From Lycium barbarum (lineage: Eukaryota; Streptophyta; Magnoliopsida; Solanales; Solanaceae): a stretch of 64,000 bases of DNA. Position 1 is the first letter of the stretch, and every line of letters starts with the position of its first letter. The notes beneath the pieces are model-generated. The model was not told the DNA's origin. It made no database searches and was given only the letters and a program-made list of their open reading frames with translations. Where the stretch lies: positions 55,519,821 through 55,583,820 of the forward strand of contig NC_083346.1 in NCBI RefSeq assembly GCF_019175385.1. Reading direction: 5' to 3'. The translations under genes were made by a program, and so were the position numbers. Below are positions 36,590-48,472 of this stretch, one piece after another.

Positions 36590-39150
36590 CTTCCAAAACA
36601 TGGCTGTAAACTGTGCCCCTCTGTCTGTAATAACGGATAATGGAATTCCATGAAGTCGCACAATTTCCTTTAGGTAAAACCTAGTATAATCTTCTGCTGA
36701 ATACGTGGTTCTGACTGGAAGAAAATGAGCTGCTTTTGTGAGTCTGTCCACGATCACCCATATAGAATCATATTTCCCTCGGGAACGGGGTAATCCCACA
36801 ATAAAATCCATATTGATTTCTTCCCATTTCCAAGTAGGGATTTCCATCGCTTGTAATAATCTTCCTGGCTTTTGATGTTCGGCTTTTACTTGTTGGCAAT
36901 TTGGACATTGTGCTACAAAATCTGCTATGTCCCTCTTCAAGCCATCCTACCAATATATCGATTTGAGGTCATGATACATTTTGGTTGCACCTAGATGAAT
37001 AGAATACCGAGAATAATGTGCTTCCTCTGGAATCCGTCGGCGCAATTCTGCCACATCCGACACACATAGTCTACCTCGGCATCTAAGGATCCCATCTGTC
37101 GAAACTTCAAATGGTGACTTCTCCTTTTTACGAGATAAGTTTCTGTACTGGCTTAACTCGGAGTCTTCATACTGCCGTTCCTTCACTTCTATATTCAAAG
37201 ATGAAACTGTGGGGTCATTAATGCTAATACCTGCACTACTCGAATCAATGACACGTACCCCAAGATTAGCTAATTGATGGAGCTCACGAACCATTTCTTT
37301 CTTTTCTGGAGGGACTTCACATAGACTGCCCATGGATCGGCGGCTAAGCACATCGGTTACTACATTCGCTTTCCCGGGGTGATATAAAATATTCACATCA
37401 TAATCCTTCAATAATTCTAACCACCGCCTCTATCGCAGGTTTAACTCCTTCTGTTTGAAAATATATTGGAGACTCTTATGATCTGTATAGATATCGACGT
37501 GCACACCATACAAATAATGTCTCCATATCTTTAACGTATGAATGACCGCAGCCAATTCAAGATCGTTAGTGGGATAATTCGTTTCATGTTTCCGCAATTG
37601 TCTCGAAGCGTAAGCAATAACTCTACCACGTTGCATCAATACGCATCCTAATCCCACTCCAGAAGCGTCACAATACACAACATATCCATCTGGCCCTCCT
37701 GGGAGTGTTAGCACTGGAGCTGAAGTCAATTTGTCTTTCAACTCTTGGAAACTGCGCTCACATGCATCGTTCCACTGAAATATAGCGAACTTCTGAGTTA
37801 GCTTCGTCAATGGGGCTGAAATAGATGAGAAGCCCTCTACAAATCTCCAGTAATAACCGGCCAATCCCAGAAAGCTACGAACTTTTGTAGGCGTCGTAGA
37901 CCTCGGCCAAGTCTTCACAACTTTAATTTTCTTGGTGTCGACTCTAATGCCATCATTTGAAATAATATGGCCCAAGAATGCTACAGAATTCAGCCAAAAC
38001 TCGCAGTTAGAAAATTTTGCATATAATTCTCGGGCTCGAAGAATTCCAAGGACAATTCACAAATGATCTGCATGTTCGGATTCTGTGCGAGAATACACCA
38101 GAATGTCATCGATGAATACTATCACGAACAAATCCAAGAGCGGCCTGAATACGTTATTCATCAAATTCATAAACACGGCCGGAGCATTAGTCAACCCAAA
38201 TGACATTACTCGGAATTCATAGTGGTCGTATCTTGTTCTGAAAGCCGTTTTAGGAATATCTTCCTCTCTAACCCTCACTTGATGATAACCTGACCTCAAG
38301 TCAATTTTTGAAAACCATTTAGCACCCTGCAGCTGATCAAACATGTCATCAACCCTCGGGAGAGGATATTTATTCTTTATCGTCACCTTATTCAACTGCC
38401 TGTAGTCAATACACATTCGTAGAGATCTGTCTTTCTTTCCTACAAACAAGACCGGTGCTCCTCACGGTGATGAACTGGCCTAATAAACCCCTTTTCCAGC
38501 AAGTCTTTCAACTGCGCCTTTAGCTCATTTAGTTCTGCCGGAGCCATTCGATAGGAAGGAATAGAAACGGGCTTGGTGTCCGGCAACACATCAATGGCGA
38601 AGTCAATCTCTCTTTCTGGTGGAAGGCCTGGAAGCTCGTCTGGAAAAACATCTAGGAATTCATTCACTATCGGAACAGATTGGAATGTTGGCGACTTTGC
38701 CTCGGCGTCATGAACTCGAACTAGATGATAAATATAGCCTTTAGCTATCATCTTTCTTTCCTTAAGGTAGGAAATAAACCTACCCTTTTGAGATGCTGTA
38801 TTACCCTTCCATTCAAGCACGAGCTCTCCCGAAAATTGAAATCGAACCACTTTCGTTCTGCAATCAACATTAGCATAGCATGAGGCCAACAAATCCATAC
38901 CCATAATTACATCAAAATCTATCATTTTCAGCTCAATTAAATCAGCTTTGGTCTGACGATCACATATCAGGATGACACAATTTTTGTACACTTGCCTTGC
39001 TATCACGGGATCACCAACCGGAGTGAGTACCTCAAAAGTTTTAATTAACTCGGGTTTCACCCCTATACAACCAGCAACATATGGGGTAACATAAGAGAAT
39101 GTAGACCCCGGATCTATCAATGCATACGCATCACGGGAAAATATGGACAA
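36590..39150 (-). pseudogene. pol: E2 pol, first part (protease, RT, RNase H, integrase N-half)
   Basis: Minus strand. Protease: [18 protein letters not shown] near 39125, then VIMGMDLLASC where MDW is expected. [21 protein letters not shown], a frameshift near 38450 at the SPWGAPV motif, [32 protein letters not shown], and a stop near 38056. RNase H shows [14 protein letters not shown] stop in RQRRW lies near 37430. The integrase zinc domain HYSRYSIHLGATKM has the second histidine context changed (HPG to HLG) and CPNCQQVK follows. The core aspartates are in [11 protein letters not shown] and [11 protein letters not shown]. The frame is cut by E3 after WKSF and continues at 25886. Confidence 0.92.
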
Positions 39151-40528
39151 TATACCTGTAACAACGTCTGGAGAGGACTCGAGATCCTGTCGTCCGGCTA
39201 AAGCATATACGCGGGGCTGGGTGGCACCTAAAGTAGATGCTGCCCCCTGCCTCTACCTCGACCTGCTGTCATCTGGGGAGCTTGCCCTATCGGGTGCGCT
39301 GATGAGGAATCAGCTGCTGAGCCCATCGGCTGAACCCCACCTCTACCATACTGTGAGGGACAATCTCCCATCATATGTCCAGTCTGTCCACAAACATAAC
39401 AGGCATCTGTGTCCTGGCGACATGGCCCTGAGTGTAATTTGCGGCACCGACTACATCGTGGAACTGGGTGTCTACCTTGACTATAATCACCCTCAAACTG
39501 GGAACCTGAAGCTCTCGAACTTTGACCCTTTCCCGAGCGAAAGGAGCGGTCAAATCTCCTATCCGAAAACCTGGGAGGCTTATAGTCGCTGATTGGCCCG
39601 AATGTCGGGATTAGGTCTGCCTTGGTCCTCCTCTATAATCACTGCCTGTGCCCATAGATCTGGCCCGCTTGCTTTGCCTTCTGTCGATATCACGATCACT
39701 CCTTGTTGGTTTCTGTCACCCCTCTAAGTTCTGGGCATGGGCCTGTATTCGGGAAATATCCATCCCGTCTTGTAGGGAAGCCGTCAAACAATCTTTGAAT
39801 AAATGCGGTCCCAAACCACTCACAAATCTATGCACCCGATCTCCCATGTCAGCCACCATAGCCGGGGCATACCTGGCCAAAGAATTGAATTGCAAGCTAT
39901 ATTCCCGAGCACTCATGCTTCCTTGCTTTAGATTCAAAAACCTGTCCGCTCTAGCTCGGCGTACCTCGGGTGGCAAATAGTGGCGATTAAAAGCATCCAC
40001 AAATTCCTGCCATACGGGTGGAGGCGCATTCTCTCCTCTTGATAACACCCAATTGTTGTACCATAGGACTGCCACATCCCGGAGTCTATAAGATGCCAAC
40101 TACACGAATTCAGTCTCGGAGGCATGAATAATTTTTAAGGTCCTCAACATTTCATCAATAAAATTTTACGGATCTTCATCCGGCTTTGACCCAAAGAACT
40201 CCGGAGGGTTTAAAGTCATGAAATCATAGGCTCTAGTATTGGCGGATCGATCACTCGGGCCCGTATTTTGCCGCTGTGCCTGGGCGGCAACCAACTGTGT
40301 CAATAACTGAATGGCCTAGGTCATTTGTTGACCTGAAGCAACAGGCAGAGGAATTGGAGCTGGAGCTCTTCCTTGCTCTTCCACATTAGGCGGGGTAGAG
40401 GAAGTGCTAGATGGAGTCTCATTTTGTGACTCACCTTCTCCAATATTCACCGGAGGCTCTCTTTCTACCCGCCTCTTTGTCGTAGTCTTTCCCTTCTGGG
40501 TGGCTATAGCTATTCCCTTGGGCGGCGT
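39151..40528 (-). pseudogene. gag: E2 gag pseudogene
   Basis: Minus strand. By comparison with E4 the start codon should be at 40528-40526, but it reads ACG (CAGAACGCCGCC against CAGAATGCCGCC), so the initiator is lost. A TAG replaces Glu in the MTEAIHLL motif near 40314, another stop interrupts the ASYRLRD region near 40100, and the frame stops again near 39716. Preserved pieces are [21 protein letters not shown] and an intact CCHC knuckle CYVCGQTGHMMGDC (about 39401-39360). It is similar to E4 Gag, more distant from E3/E5 Gag. Confidence 0.9.
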
Positions 40529-40644
40529 TCTGAGATCATAACACACTATTAGGGAGGATAAAATCTTATACACGGCTCTATCGCACGATCTCATAAGAAG
40601 AAAGATAGTCATTTTCCAAAATGCCCCGTAGCATCTTATTTATT

Positions 40645-40664
40645 GATGTGGCGCGCAACACACC
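40645..40664 (-). other. E2 post-PBS hairpin with GCGCGC loop
   Basis: On the minus strand the stem is GGTGTG/CACATC (one G-T pair) and the loop TTGCGCGC contains the self-complementary hexamer GCGCGC. Confidence 0.7.
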
Positions 40665-40715
40665 ATAAACAAGACTCTACTAGACACGGGTCATAGACAC
40701 TTCCTAGGACGAACT

Positions 40716-40727
40716 GCTCTGATACCA
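40716..40727 (-). other. E2 primer binding site (initiator tRNA-Met)
   Basis: The plus strand reads GCTCTGATACCA, four bases from the LTR at 40732; on the minus strand this is TGGTATCAGAGC. Confidence 0.9.
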
Positions 40728-40731
40728 CTTC

Positions 40732-43257
40732 TGTCACGACCCAGCTAGGGGCCGCAACGAGCACCCGGAGCTAACCACCGAGCACCGCTCGTACTATCAC
40801 TTATTAGACTCATTCGACGATCATTTATCAAATTCATGCTCAATTTATAAGGAAATCACTTTAACTTTTCGTTACAAAATGCTTTTATACACATGAGCAC
40901 TTAAGTCAGTAAAATGACATATATCAATACATTTACACATTGACAACGTCATGAAACCACATAACCCACATTGAGTATCTACGAGCCTCTATGGAATGAC
41001 ATATACAAATATACGCAAAAGAATCATCATAAGCACCTCTGGAACAAAGGAGTGCCTTCAGTCAGCTATCAGCTTCTAGGAGTCCGGAGCAAGATCTCCT
41101 CCCTGTCTACCTGTGGGCATGAACACAACGTCTAAAGAAAACGGACGTCAGTACGAACATTATACTGGGTATGTAAGGCAGGAATGAAATGAACAATATC
41201 ATAGAAACATCATGAATCATAAGAAAAGATATAACCTGCTTGAGTGTTATAAGCGACATACTTTTTACATATACCATATTTTATATCGTCATAGTATGTG
41301 TTTTGTCATATCTCATATATCATCACTTTCATTATCACATACTTCGTCACATACTTCATCACGTCGTACTCCGCATCATTACCCGCGTCCGGGTAATCCT
41401 CCTATGTCGCCCACTAGTGGTGATCATGCCCGGCCCTCTAGGTTCGGTGTAAACATAGCAGCCCGCCTTAGCGATGACTTGCCCGGCCATCTAGGAGCGG
41501 TGGAATCATATGCAGCCCGCATTCACGGTGACATGCCCGGCCAAATAGGCGCGGTGGATTCTTATTATCACAAAATCAATCATAACACATCACTATTACA
41601 CATCTCATAGCATAGCATTGTTTTACCATTTCTCGGCGTCTTATGCATATCATCATCGTATTACTACTAGCATTGTTAATCATCTTTTAGACATATCATA
41701 TTTTAGCATTAAGAGCATACATTAAGCTTTAAGGTCACCCGCACTATGTCGGGGTGACGTAAGGTCGTGAACCCCCGATTGTATTATGAACATTTATGAG
41801 TATCGTGCCTCGCCTCGAAGGAAATAGAGCATAAGGCGAGTGTTAACAAGGATAACATCATTAGGATTATAGGAACATCATGCCAAAATTTCTTGAGTCT
41901 TTATACTCTAGCTCATTATCATCATCATCGTTTTCTTATGTAATTCGATATATTGGAGGACTCATAGGCTTCGTTTTGTAGAAGGATTATATAAGACTTG
42001 AAGGATTCAATCCTTTTGAAAGAAAAGATAAGCCTCACATACCTTTGTCATTTAACTATGCTATTGCTCGCTTGATTTCCTTTGATGTCACGTCCCTACC
42101 TTCAAGAGAGAATTCATACCACCGTTAGTCAATCGACGATAAGAACACGCTACTATTTCTAGGGAAAATTGGGCAGCGTTCCCTTCGTTTCTACTACTTT
42201 TCCCATTTTTCATTTCGACTACCAAGCATTCATAACAACACTCACAATATCGTACCAACAATCGTCATTTATCTACGTCTACCACGTTCCATCATTTTTC
42301 TCCGATCTCTCCATATTTATTGGTTTTGGCTCATCGTCACATCTTCTCATACATAATACTTATTTCATGGTCTAAACATCATTTATAACATATTTATACT
42401 CACAGCACATCAACATTCATGATTCCATCCAACTATCATCCAACTATGGCACTATTCACATTTTGTGACCCATTTACTACACTCTCCCATAATCCAAGTG
42501 TTTCAACGTATAATTACTTCAATCATCATGAAAAATTCATAATACTTACCTTGGGTAGTGTTGGAGCAAGCCTTGAGCAAAAACACTCTTTTATGCCAAA
42601 ACCCTATTTCACTTCCTTTGCAATTTCTTGGTGTAGATGAACTTTGATGGGCTTCACACCCTTGGTTCCATGGATTTCATGTAGTTGATCACTAATTTCC
42701 CTTTAATTCTTGTGGATGAAATGTTTGGAATGTTCTAGAGTTCTCTTGAGTTGTGTAGATGAGAAATGAAATGAAAATGAATGAAAAGGATCCCTTATAT
42801 TAATCATAAAATCTGATTTTTATGAACAGTGGTCGGGGTGCACAGTGGTCGTAAACCCAGTCGACGGGCCGTATTCTGGTTTACGGTTCGTCCTTCACGA
42901 TCGTATTTAAGCATAACAGAACCAGAAAGGTATATTGGAGTTATGGTGGTTTACAGTTGCAGTTTACGGGTCGTATTTCAATTTACGGTCCGTATTCTGA
43001 GTCATTTTTAACCATTTAGACATTTGGCAGAAAGTTGAAATTTTGGAAGTTTGAAGGACGATGGCAGTTTACAGTCCGTAAACCACTTTACGGGTCGTAT
43101 TCTATTTTATGACCAACTGAGCCAAAATGCAAATCTGCAACTTCCACATTTTCAAAGCCTATAAATAGTCATTCCCTTCTTAGTAAAACATTGTACCCTC
43201 ATATCCTTCGTTAGTCTATTCGTTGTACGTTCACGGGAAACTTTCCGAGGTGTAACA
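40732..43257 (-). repeat. E2 5' LTR
   Basis: 2526 bp, TGTTACACCTCGG at 43257 (minus) to the complement of TGTCACGACC at 40732. It contains the double-hairpin block (41109-41169), where the first stem is partly mutated, and a palindrome cluster (42840-43110). Confidence 0.93.
42840..43110. repeat. Palindrome cluster in E2 5' LTR
   Basis: TTTACGGTTCGT, TTTACGGTCCGTATT and related half-sites, collinear with 24437-24712. Confidence 0.75.
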
Positions 43258-44768
43258 CTCAGGTAGCAGGGGAACTACCATTCAGAATTCAGCAGTCTCG
43301 TCGCTAGTAGTGGAAGTGAAAGAGCGACAATACGAAGATCCCATGCTAATGAATTTCAGGGATACACTCCCTCAGAAGGAGAGGTCATCATTTGAGATCT
43401 TAGGAGATGGAGTTCTTCGATGCCGAGAAAGATTATGTGTGCCTGATGTGGCAGGATTACGCTGCCAAATATTGAGAGAAGGTCATTGCTCTCGTTATTC
43501 TGTCCACCCCGGAACAACAAAAATGTATCATGATCTTAAATCTATATATTGGTGGAATGGGATAAAGAAGGATATAGCGGAATTTGTAGCTCAATGTCCC
43601 AACTGTCAACAAGTGGAAATCGAACACCAAAAGTCAGGTGGACTGTTGCAAGCTATAGAAATTCCAACTTGGAAGTGGGAAGTAGTTATAATAGACTTAA
43701 TTACAGGCTTACTCCGTTCTTGACGTAAGTATGACTCTATATGGGTGATTGTGGATAGGCTCACGAAGTCAGCTCATTTCTTACCAGTCAGAACTACTTA
43801 TGTGGTAGAAGATTATGCCAAGCTTTATGTTAAAGAGATAGTGCAACTTCATGGTGTTCCAGTATCTATTATCTCTGATAGAGGGACTCATTTTATACCT
43901 AATTTTCAGAAGTCCTTCCAAGAGGGTTTGGGGACTCAAGTGAGCCTTAGCATGGCATTTCACCCACAGATTGATGGACAAGCTGAACGTACCATTCAGA
44001 CCCTTGAGGCTATGTTACGGGTATGTATGATGGATTTTGGAGGTAATTGTGCTGATCACTTACCACTTATTGAGTTTGCTTATAAGAATAGTTATCATTC
44101 TAGCATCTAAATGGCACTGTATGAGGCTTTATATAGGTGAAAGTGTAGATCCCCAATTGGGTGGTTTGAAGAAGGAGAGACTAAATTGATAGGGCCAGAC
44201 TTGGTCCAGCAAGCTATAGAGAAAGTTAACATCATACAAGATCGGCTATTGGCAGCCCAAAGTCGCCAAAAGTCCTATACGGATAATCGTCGAAGGGACT
44301 TAGAGTTCCAAGTGAAAGATTGGGTATTCTTAAAGGTGTCGCCAATGAAGGGCGTTATGAGATTTGGCAAAAAAGGGGAAGCTAAGTCCTCGATACATTG
44401 GGCCTTATGAGATTATGCGCAAGGTAGGTAAAGTGACTTACGAATTAGATCTACCTCATGATCTTGAGTCAGTTCACCTAGTTTTTCATGTCTCGATGCT
44501 TCGTAAATGTGTTGGAGATCCTACTAGGATCGTGCCCGTAAATGATGTTCAAGTGACAGAAGTGTTGACTTATGAAGAGGTACCCATTGCCATATTAGAT
44601 AGGCAAGTACGGAGGCTTAGAAACAAAGAAGTGGTCTCAGTTAAGGTTTTGTGGAGAAACAATAACCGAGAAGAGATGACATGGGAAGCGGAAGAAATTA
44701 TGAAATCCAAGTACCCGCACTTATTTCAACCCCTGGAAGAGACCCAAGATGAGACATCAAGATCATGA
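43258..44768 (+). pseudogene. pol: E1 pol pseudogene, last part (integrase, chromodomain tail)
   Basis: It begins with the second CTCAG copy and continues the frame left at 19321. The integrase zinc domain HCSRYSVHPGTTKM and CPNCQQVE are present; the first core aspartate region reads IIDLITGLL (MDF lost) and the second [17 protein letters not shown] holds the catalytic Glu. RYIGPYEIMRKVG and the tail [20 protein letters not shown] close the protein, with the stop at 44766. Stops at 43721 and 44108, a frameshift between them, and a 1-nt gain in an A-run near 44368 make it non-functional. RKCRSP has lost a residue to a stop near 44138. Confidence 0.9.
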
Positions 44769-44936
44769 GGTTTGTATGTTTTCCTTTTTATGCAACTGGG
44801 TCGTGTGTGGCCAAACTCTGTTGCTATTATGTTGTAGACCTGTGAGGCATTGTTACTATGGGCTATTATGACAGGATGGTGGTGCCATGTTACAGGGGAA
44901 ACTCTGGCAAAATTTTTATAGAATCCCCAAGGACTT

Positions 44937-44974
44937 AACATTCGAGGACGAATGTTCTTAAGGGGGGGGAAGAA
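44937..44974 (+). promoter_or_regulatory. E1 pre-PPT hairpin and polypurine tract
   Basis: The perfect inverted repeat AACATTCG-agga-CGAATGTT (44937-44956) is followed by the purine run aagggggggggaagaa against the LTR. Confidence 0.85.
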
Positions 44975-45781
44975 TGTTACACCTCGAAAATTTTTCCGTT
45001 AATGCACAGTGAGTAGACTAACGAAGAGCACGAAGTATACGGTATTTAAATAAGTAAGTAATGACATTTGATGACCCTAATTGATAGATTTCAAAGACGT
45101 TCGAGGTAAGAGAAGAAAGTTCGCCAAGAGGAGGCAAGGCATACGATAGGTATCGGAAAGGATTTATGAGTAACAAGTTAATGACGACTTAATGATGTTT
45201 TAGAGGAGAGTTATAACATCTCTTAGATTGTTAATGAGGTGCTAAACAAGTGTTAATAAGGTTCCATAAGGATTGGAGATCAAACGAATTGACGAGAACA
45301 AGTTCGGAGAAACTGCGCATTATACGGCCCAACATACTAGCCATATGTTTGGCCGTATATTCAGCCTAGATTAGCACCCCTCACTGGACCAAAAGTATGA
45401 CCAAAAATACGGTCAGCATAATTTATACAGACCGTATGTTGGTCCGTGAAATCCAAGCGGGATAGATTTTGCATTATTAATAAGGGGTCCAAGTTTATTT
45501 CATTTCTTTTCCCCTTCACTCCCCTTCTCAATAGAACTCTTTAGAACATTTCTCTACACTTCACACACAAGAATTCAAGAGATATTATTGATCAACTTCA
45601 TCAAACCAAGAGAATAAAGTGTAAGAAACCCATTAAAGTTCATCCAAGACAATGAATCCAAGTGAAGGTTAAACTAGGGTTTTGCTCAAGTGAAGTGTTT
45701 CCACCCAAGGTTCATTCCTACACCATCTAAGGTAAGTTTCATGGTATTTCCATGCTATTTAAGGTATTGAGTGGTTGAAAC
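44975..45781 (+). repeat. E1 3' LTR, first 807 bp (cut by E4)
   Basis: It starts TGTTACACCTCGAAAA and follows the 5' LTR up to GGTTGAAAC, with a consensus donor-like CTAAG/GTAAGT near 45732 and a palindrome cluster at 45316-45455. E4 begins at 45782. The expected continuation, starting with a second GAAAC, lies beyond the window. Confidence 0.9.
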
Positions 45782-48269
45782 TGTTACACCTCGAAAATTT
45801 CCCCGTGAACGTACAATGAATAGACTAACGAAGAATACGAGTATACGATGTTTTAATCAGAAGGGAATGACGTTTGACGACCCTAAGTAAGATTTCAAAG
45901 GCAATGGGAGTAAGAGATAGGTTATGCTCCACAATGACTAATTATAGGTTTTGAAGACGTGAAAGTTGCAGATTTGCACTTTGTCCCAGGCGATCGTAAA
46001 ATGAAATATGGACCATAAAGTGGTATACGGCCCGTAAACTACCATGTCGTATTTCAACTTACAAACTTCAACTTTCTGCCAAAGACTTGAATGGCCAAAA
46101 ACGACTTGAAATACGGACCGTAAACTGAAATACGACTCGTAAACTGAGTCGTAAACCACCATGTCCTCAGCCTGACTTTCTGGTTCTGTTATGCTTTAAT
46201 ACGTCCACAGAATACGGGCCTTAAACTGGAATACGGACCGTAAATTGGGTTTACGACGACTGTGCACTTCAACTACTGTTCATTTCGGATCAGATTTTTA
46301 AGTCATTAAAAAGGAGACCAAAGCTCATTAACTCATTTCATTTCCACGATACTCCTCTCTAGAAACCTCTAGAATATTTTCCACTCTTCATCTACAAGAA
46401 AACAAAGGAAATCAAAGATCAATATCAAGAATCCAAGTGAATCAAGTCTATGAAACTCATCAAAGTTCATCCAAGTTAAGAAATTTCAAGAGAAGCAAAC
46501 TAGGGTTTTGGTGCAAGACGAGTAATACCACTCAAGGCTTGTTCCTACAACATCCAAGGTAGGTTCTATGGCATTTACATGTTATTTAGGGTATGGAAGA
46601 GCTGAAACACTCGGATTATAGAAGGATATAAGAAATGGGTTATGAAAGTGTGAATAGTAGCAATATTGAGTAAAGGTTTGAATTGAGCCATGATCATTGA
46701 TAATTTGTGATTACAAAAATGTTATGAATGACATTTAGAACATGGAATAAGTATCGTATGTGAGAAAAATGCAACAATGAACCATGGCCATGATTATGGA
46801 GAAATTGAAGACAAATTGTGAAATACGGATATTGTAAATGAATGATGAGCGTTGTCTATCATATTGAGAACGTTGTTATGAACGCTTGAGAGTTGATATA
46901 GAACATGGGAAGAGTTGCACAAACGAAAGGAAATGTTGTCCAAATTTCTCCAGCGTTAGTAAGCTGTTTTTATAATCGCTAGCTAATGTCGACACAAATT
47001 CTCTTGAAGGTAGAACGTACGCACTAAAGGAGAACAAGCAAGCGATAGATTAGTAAACGACAAAGGTATGTGAGGCTAGTATTTTATTTCTAATGGCATG
47101 AATCCTATAGCATGACTCTCTTTCCTATTCATGAGTTCCTATATTCCAGAAAACTAAAAGCCTATGTCTCTGAATAGCTATTTAAGATAAGAGACATGTT
47201 ACGAGCCCTATAATGATATGATGATCCTATAATGATAATGATGTTATTTATTGCTCACGCTCACCTTATATGTTAGTTCCTTCATGGTGAGGCAGAATGT
47301 CAATGAATGCTCCATAATGAAACCGGGGGATCACGACCTTACGTCACCCCGATAAAGTGTGGTTGTTCTTGAGCCCTATGCATGTACTTTGATAAACATA
47401 TTATGATAAGTATATTATAATAAGCATGTTATGATGATGATGATATAACACCGCGCCTATATGGCCGGGCAGTCACTGCAAAGGCGGGTAGCTATACACC
47501 ATGGCCAAATGGCATGGGCGGACACCACTAGTGGGCGGTATGAGATGATACCCCGGACGCGGGAGGCCTAGATGCAGGCTAATGTTATGATTATCACACC
47601 GATCCGATATGGACGGGCAGCTTATACATTATTACACCGTACCTATATGGGCGGGCATCTTATACATTTATGCATATATGATATGACGATGAGTATGAGT
47701 AAAACAGTATGCATTATTTCTTTTATTTTTGACAGTCAGATACAGATGTTTCATGTTGATATTTCCCTTATATCATTGTCTTATTTCATTGTTTATTCCT
47801 CTCATACTCAGTACAATGTTCGTGCTGACGTCCGTTTTCTTTGGACGTTGTGTTCATGCCCACAGGTAGACAGGGAGGAGAGCTTGACCCAGAACCTTAG
47901 TAGCTGCTAGCTGATTGAAAGCGCTCCTTTTTTCCGGAGGTGCTTGATTATTCCTTTGTGTACATTTGTATATGTCTTTTGGGCATGACGGGGTCTTGTC
48001 CCGTCTCTATGTCTAGCACTCCAGTAGAGGCTCGTAGATACGCAGTGTGGGTTAGATGGTCTCACGAGAGGTTATTACATATATATTATTTTTGTGGCCG
48101 AGGGGCATATGTATATAAAACTATTTACGTTTCCATATGAAATATGATTTTCCTACAATTTGAGTACAAATGTGATAAAAGAGCTAAATGAGCATGATGA
48201 GAGATAGAACAAGCGGTGCTCGATGGTTAGCCCGGGGTACCTGTCGCAGCCCCTAGCTGGGTCGTAACA
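45782..48269 (+). repeat. E4 5' LTR
   Basis: 2488 bp, TGTTACACCTCGAAAAT to GGTCGTAACA. It holds a palindrome cluster (45984-46256), donor-like sites CCAAG/GTAGGT (46559) and AAAG/GTATGT (47066), and the double-hairpin block (47807-47868), whose second stem is ACGTCC/GGACGT. Confidence 0.93.
45984..46256. repeat. Palindrome cluster in E4 5' LTR
   Basis: Six or more copies or half-sites of the type ATACGGACCGTAAA lie over 270 bp, upstream of a stretch with pyrimidine-rich leader text. Confidence 0.8.
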
Positions 48270-48273
48270 AAAG

Positions 48274-48285
48274 TGGTATCAGAGC
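48274..48285 (+). other. E4 primer binding site (initiator tRNA-Met)
   Basis: TGGTATCAGAGC, four bases after the LTR end. Confidence 0.9.
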
Positions 48286-48337
48286 AGTTCAGTCCTTGGA
48301 AGTGTCTACGAGCCGTGCCTAGTAGAGTCTTGTTTAT

Positions 48338-48357
48338 GGTGTGTTGCGCGCCACGCT
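48338..48357 (+). other. E4 post-PBS hairpin with GCGCGC loop
   Basis: The stem GGTGTG/CACGCT (two G-T pairs) encloses the loop TTGCGCGC. The self-complementary hexamer GCGCGC is at 48346-48351. Confidence 0.65.
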
Positions 48358-48472
48358 AATAAACAAGAGGCTACAGGGTATTTAGGAAAATGACAATCTT
48401 TCTTCTTATGAGATCGTGTGATAGAGCATGCACAAGATTTTACCCTCCCTAATAGTGTGTTGTGATTTCAGA

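Larger units (their letters stand above)
19322..43257 (-). mobile_element. E2: minus-strand Tekay-like element carrying solo LTR X and E3
   Basis: On the minus strand the order is 5' LTR (43257-40732), primer site, gag, pol, polypurine tract and 3' LTR (24854-19322). It is interrupted twice, by X near the outer end of the 3' LTR and by E3 in the integrase region. Removing both leaves about 10.27 kb, a normal size for this group. CTCAG flanks prove one insertion event. The protein is broken by stops and frameshifts. LTR divergence is about 5% in a stretch of roughly 500 bp compared by eye, older than E3 and younger than E1, as the nesting requires. Confidence 0.92.
13489..45781 (+). mobile_element. 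E1: Ty3/gypsy Tekay-like element, interrupted by E2, continuing past E4
   Basis: The visible parts of E1 are the 5' LTR (13489-15930), leader, gag and first part of pol to 19321, and the rest of pol, polypurine tract and 807 bp of 3' LTR (43263-45781). The break is certain: the reading frame leaves at GTGGACTCAG and resumes at 43258 with CTCAGGTAGCAGG, giving a 5-bp duplication CTCAG around E2. The 3' LTR is cut at 45782 by E4, and its remainder must lie beyond 64000. The element is plus-strand, non-functional and the most decayed complete layer in the nest. Confidence 0.9.
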
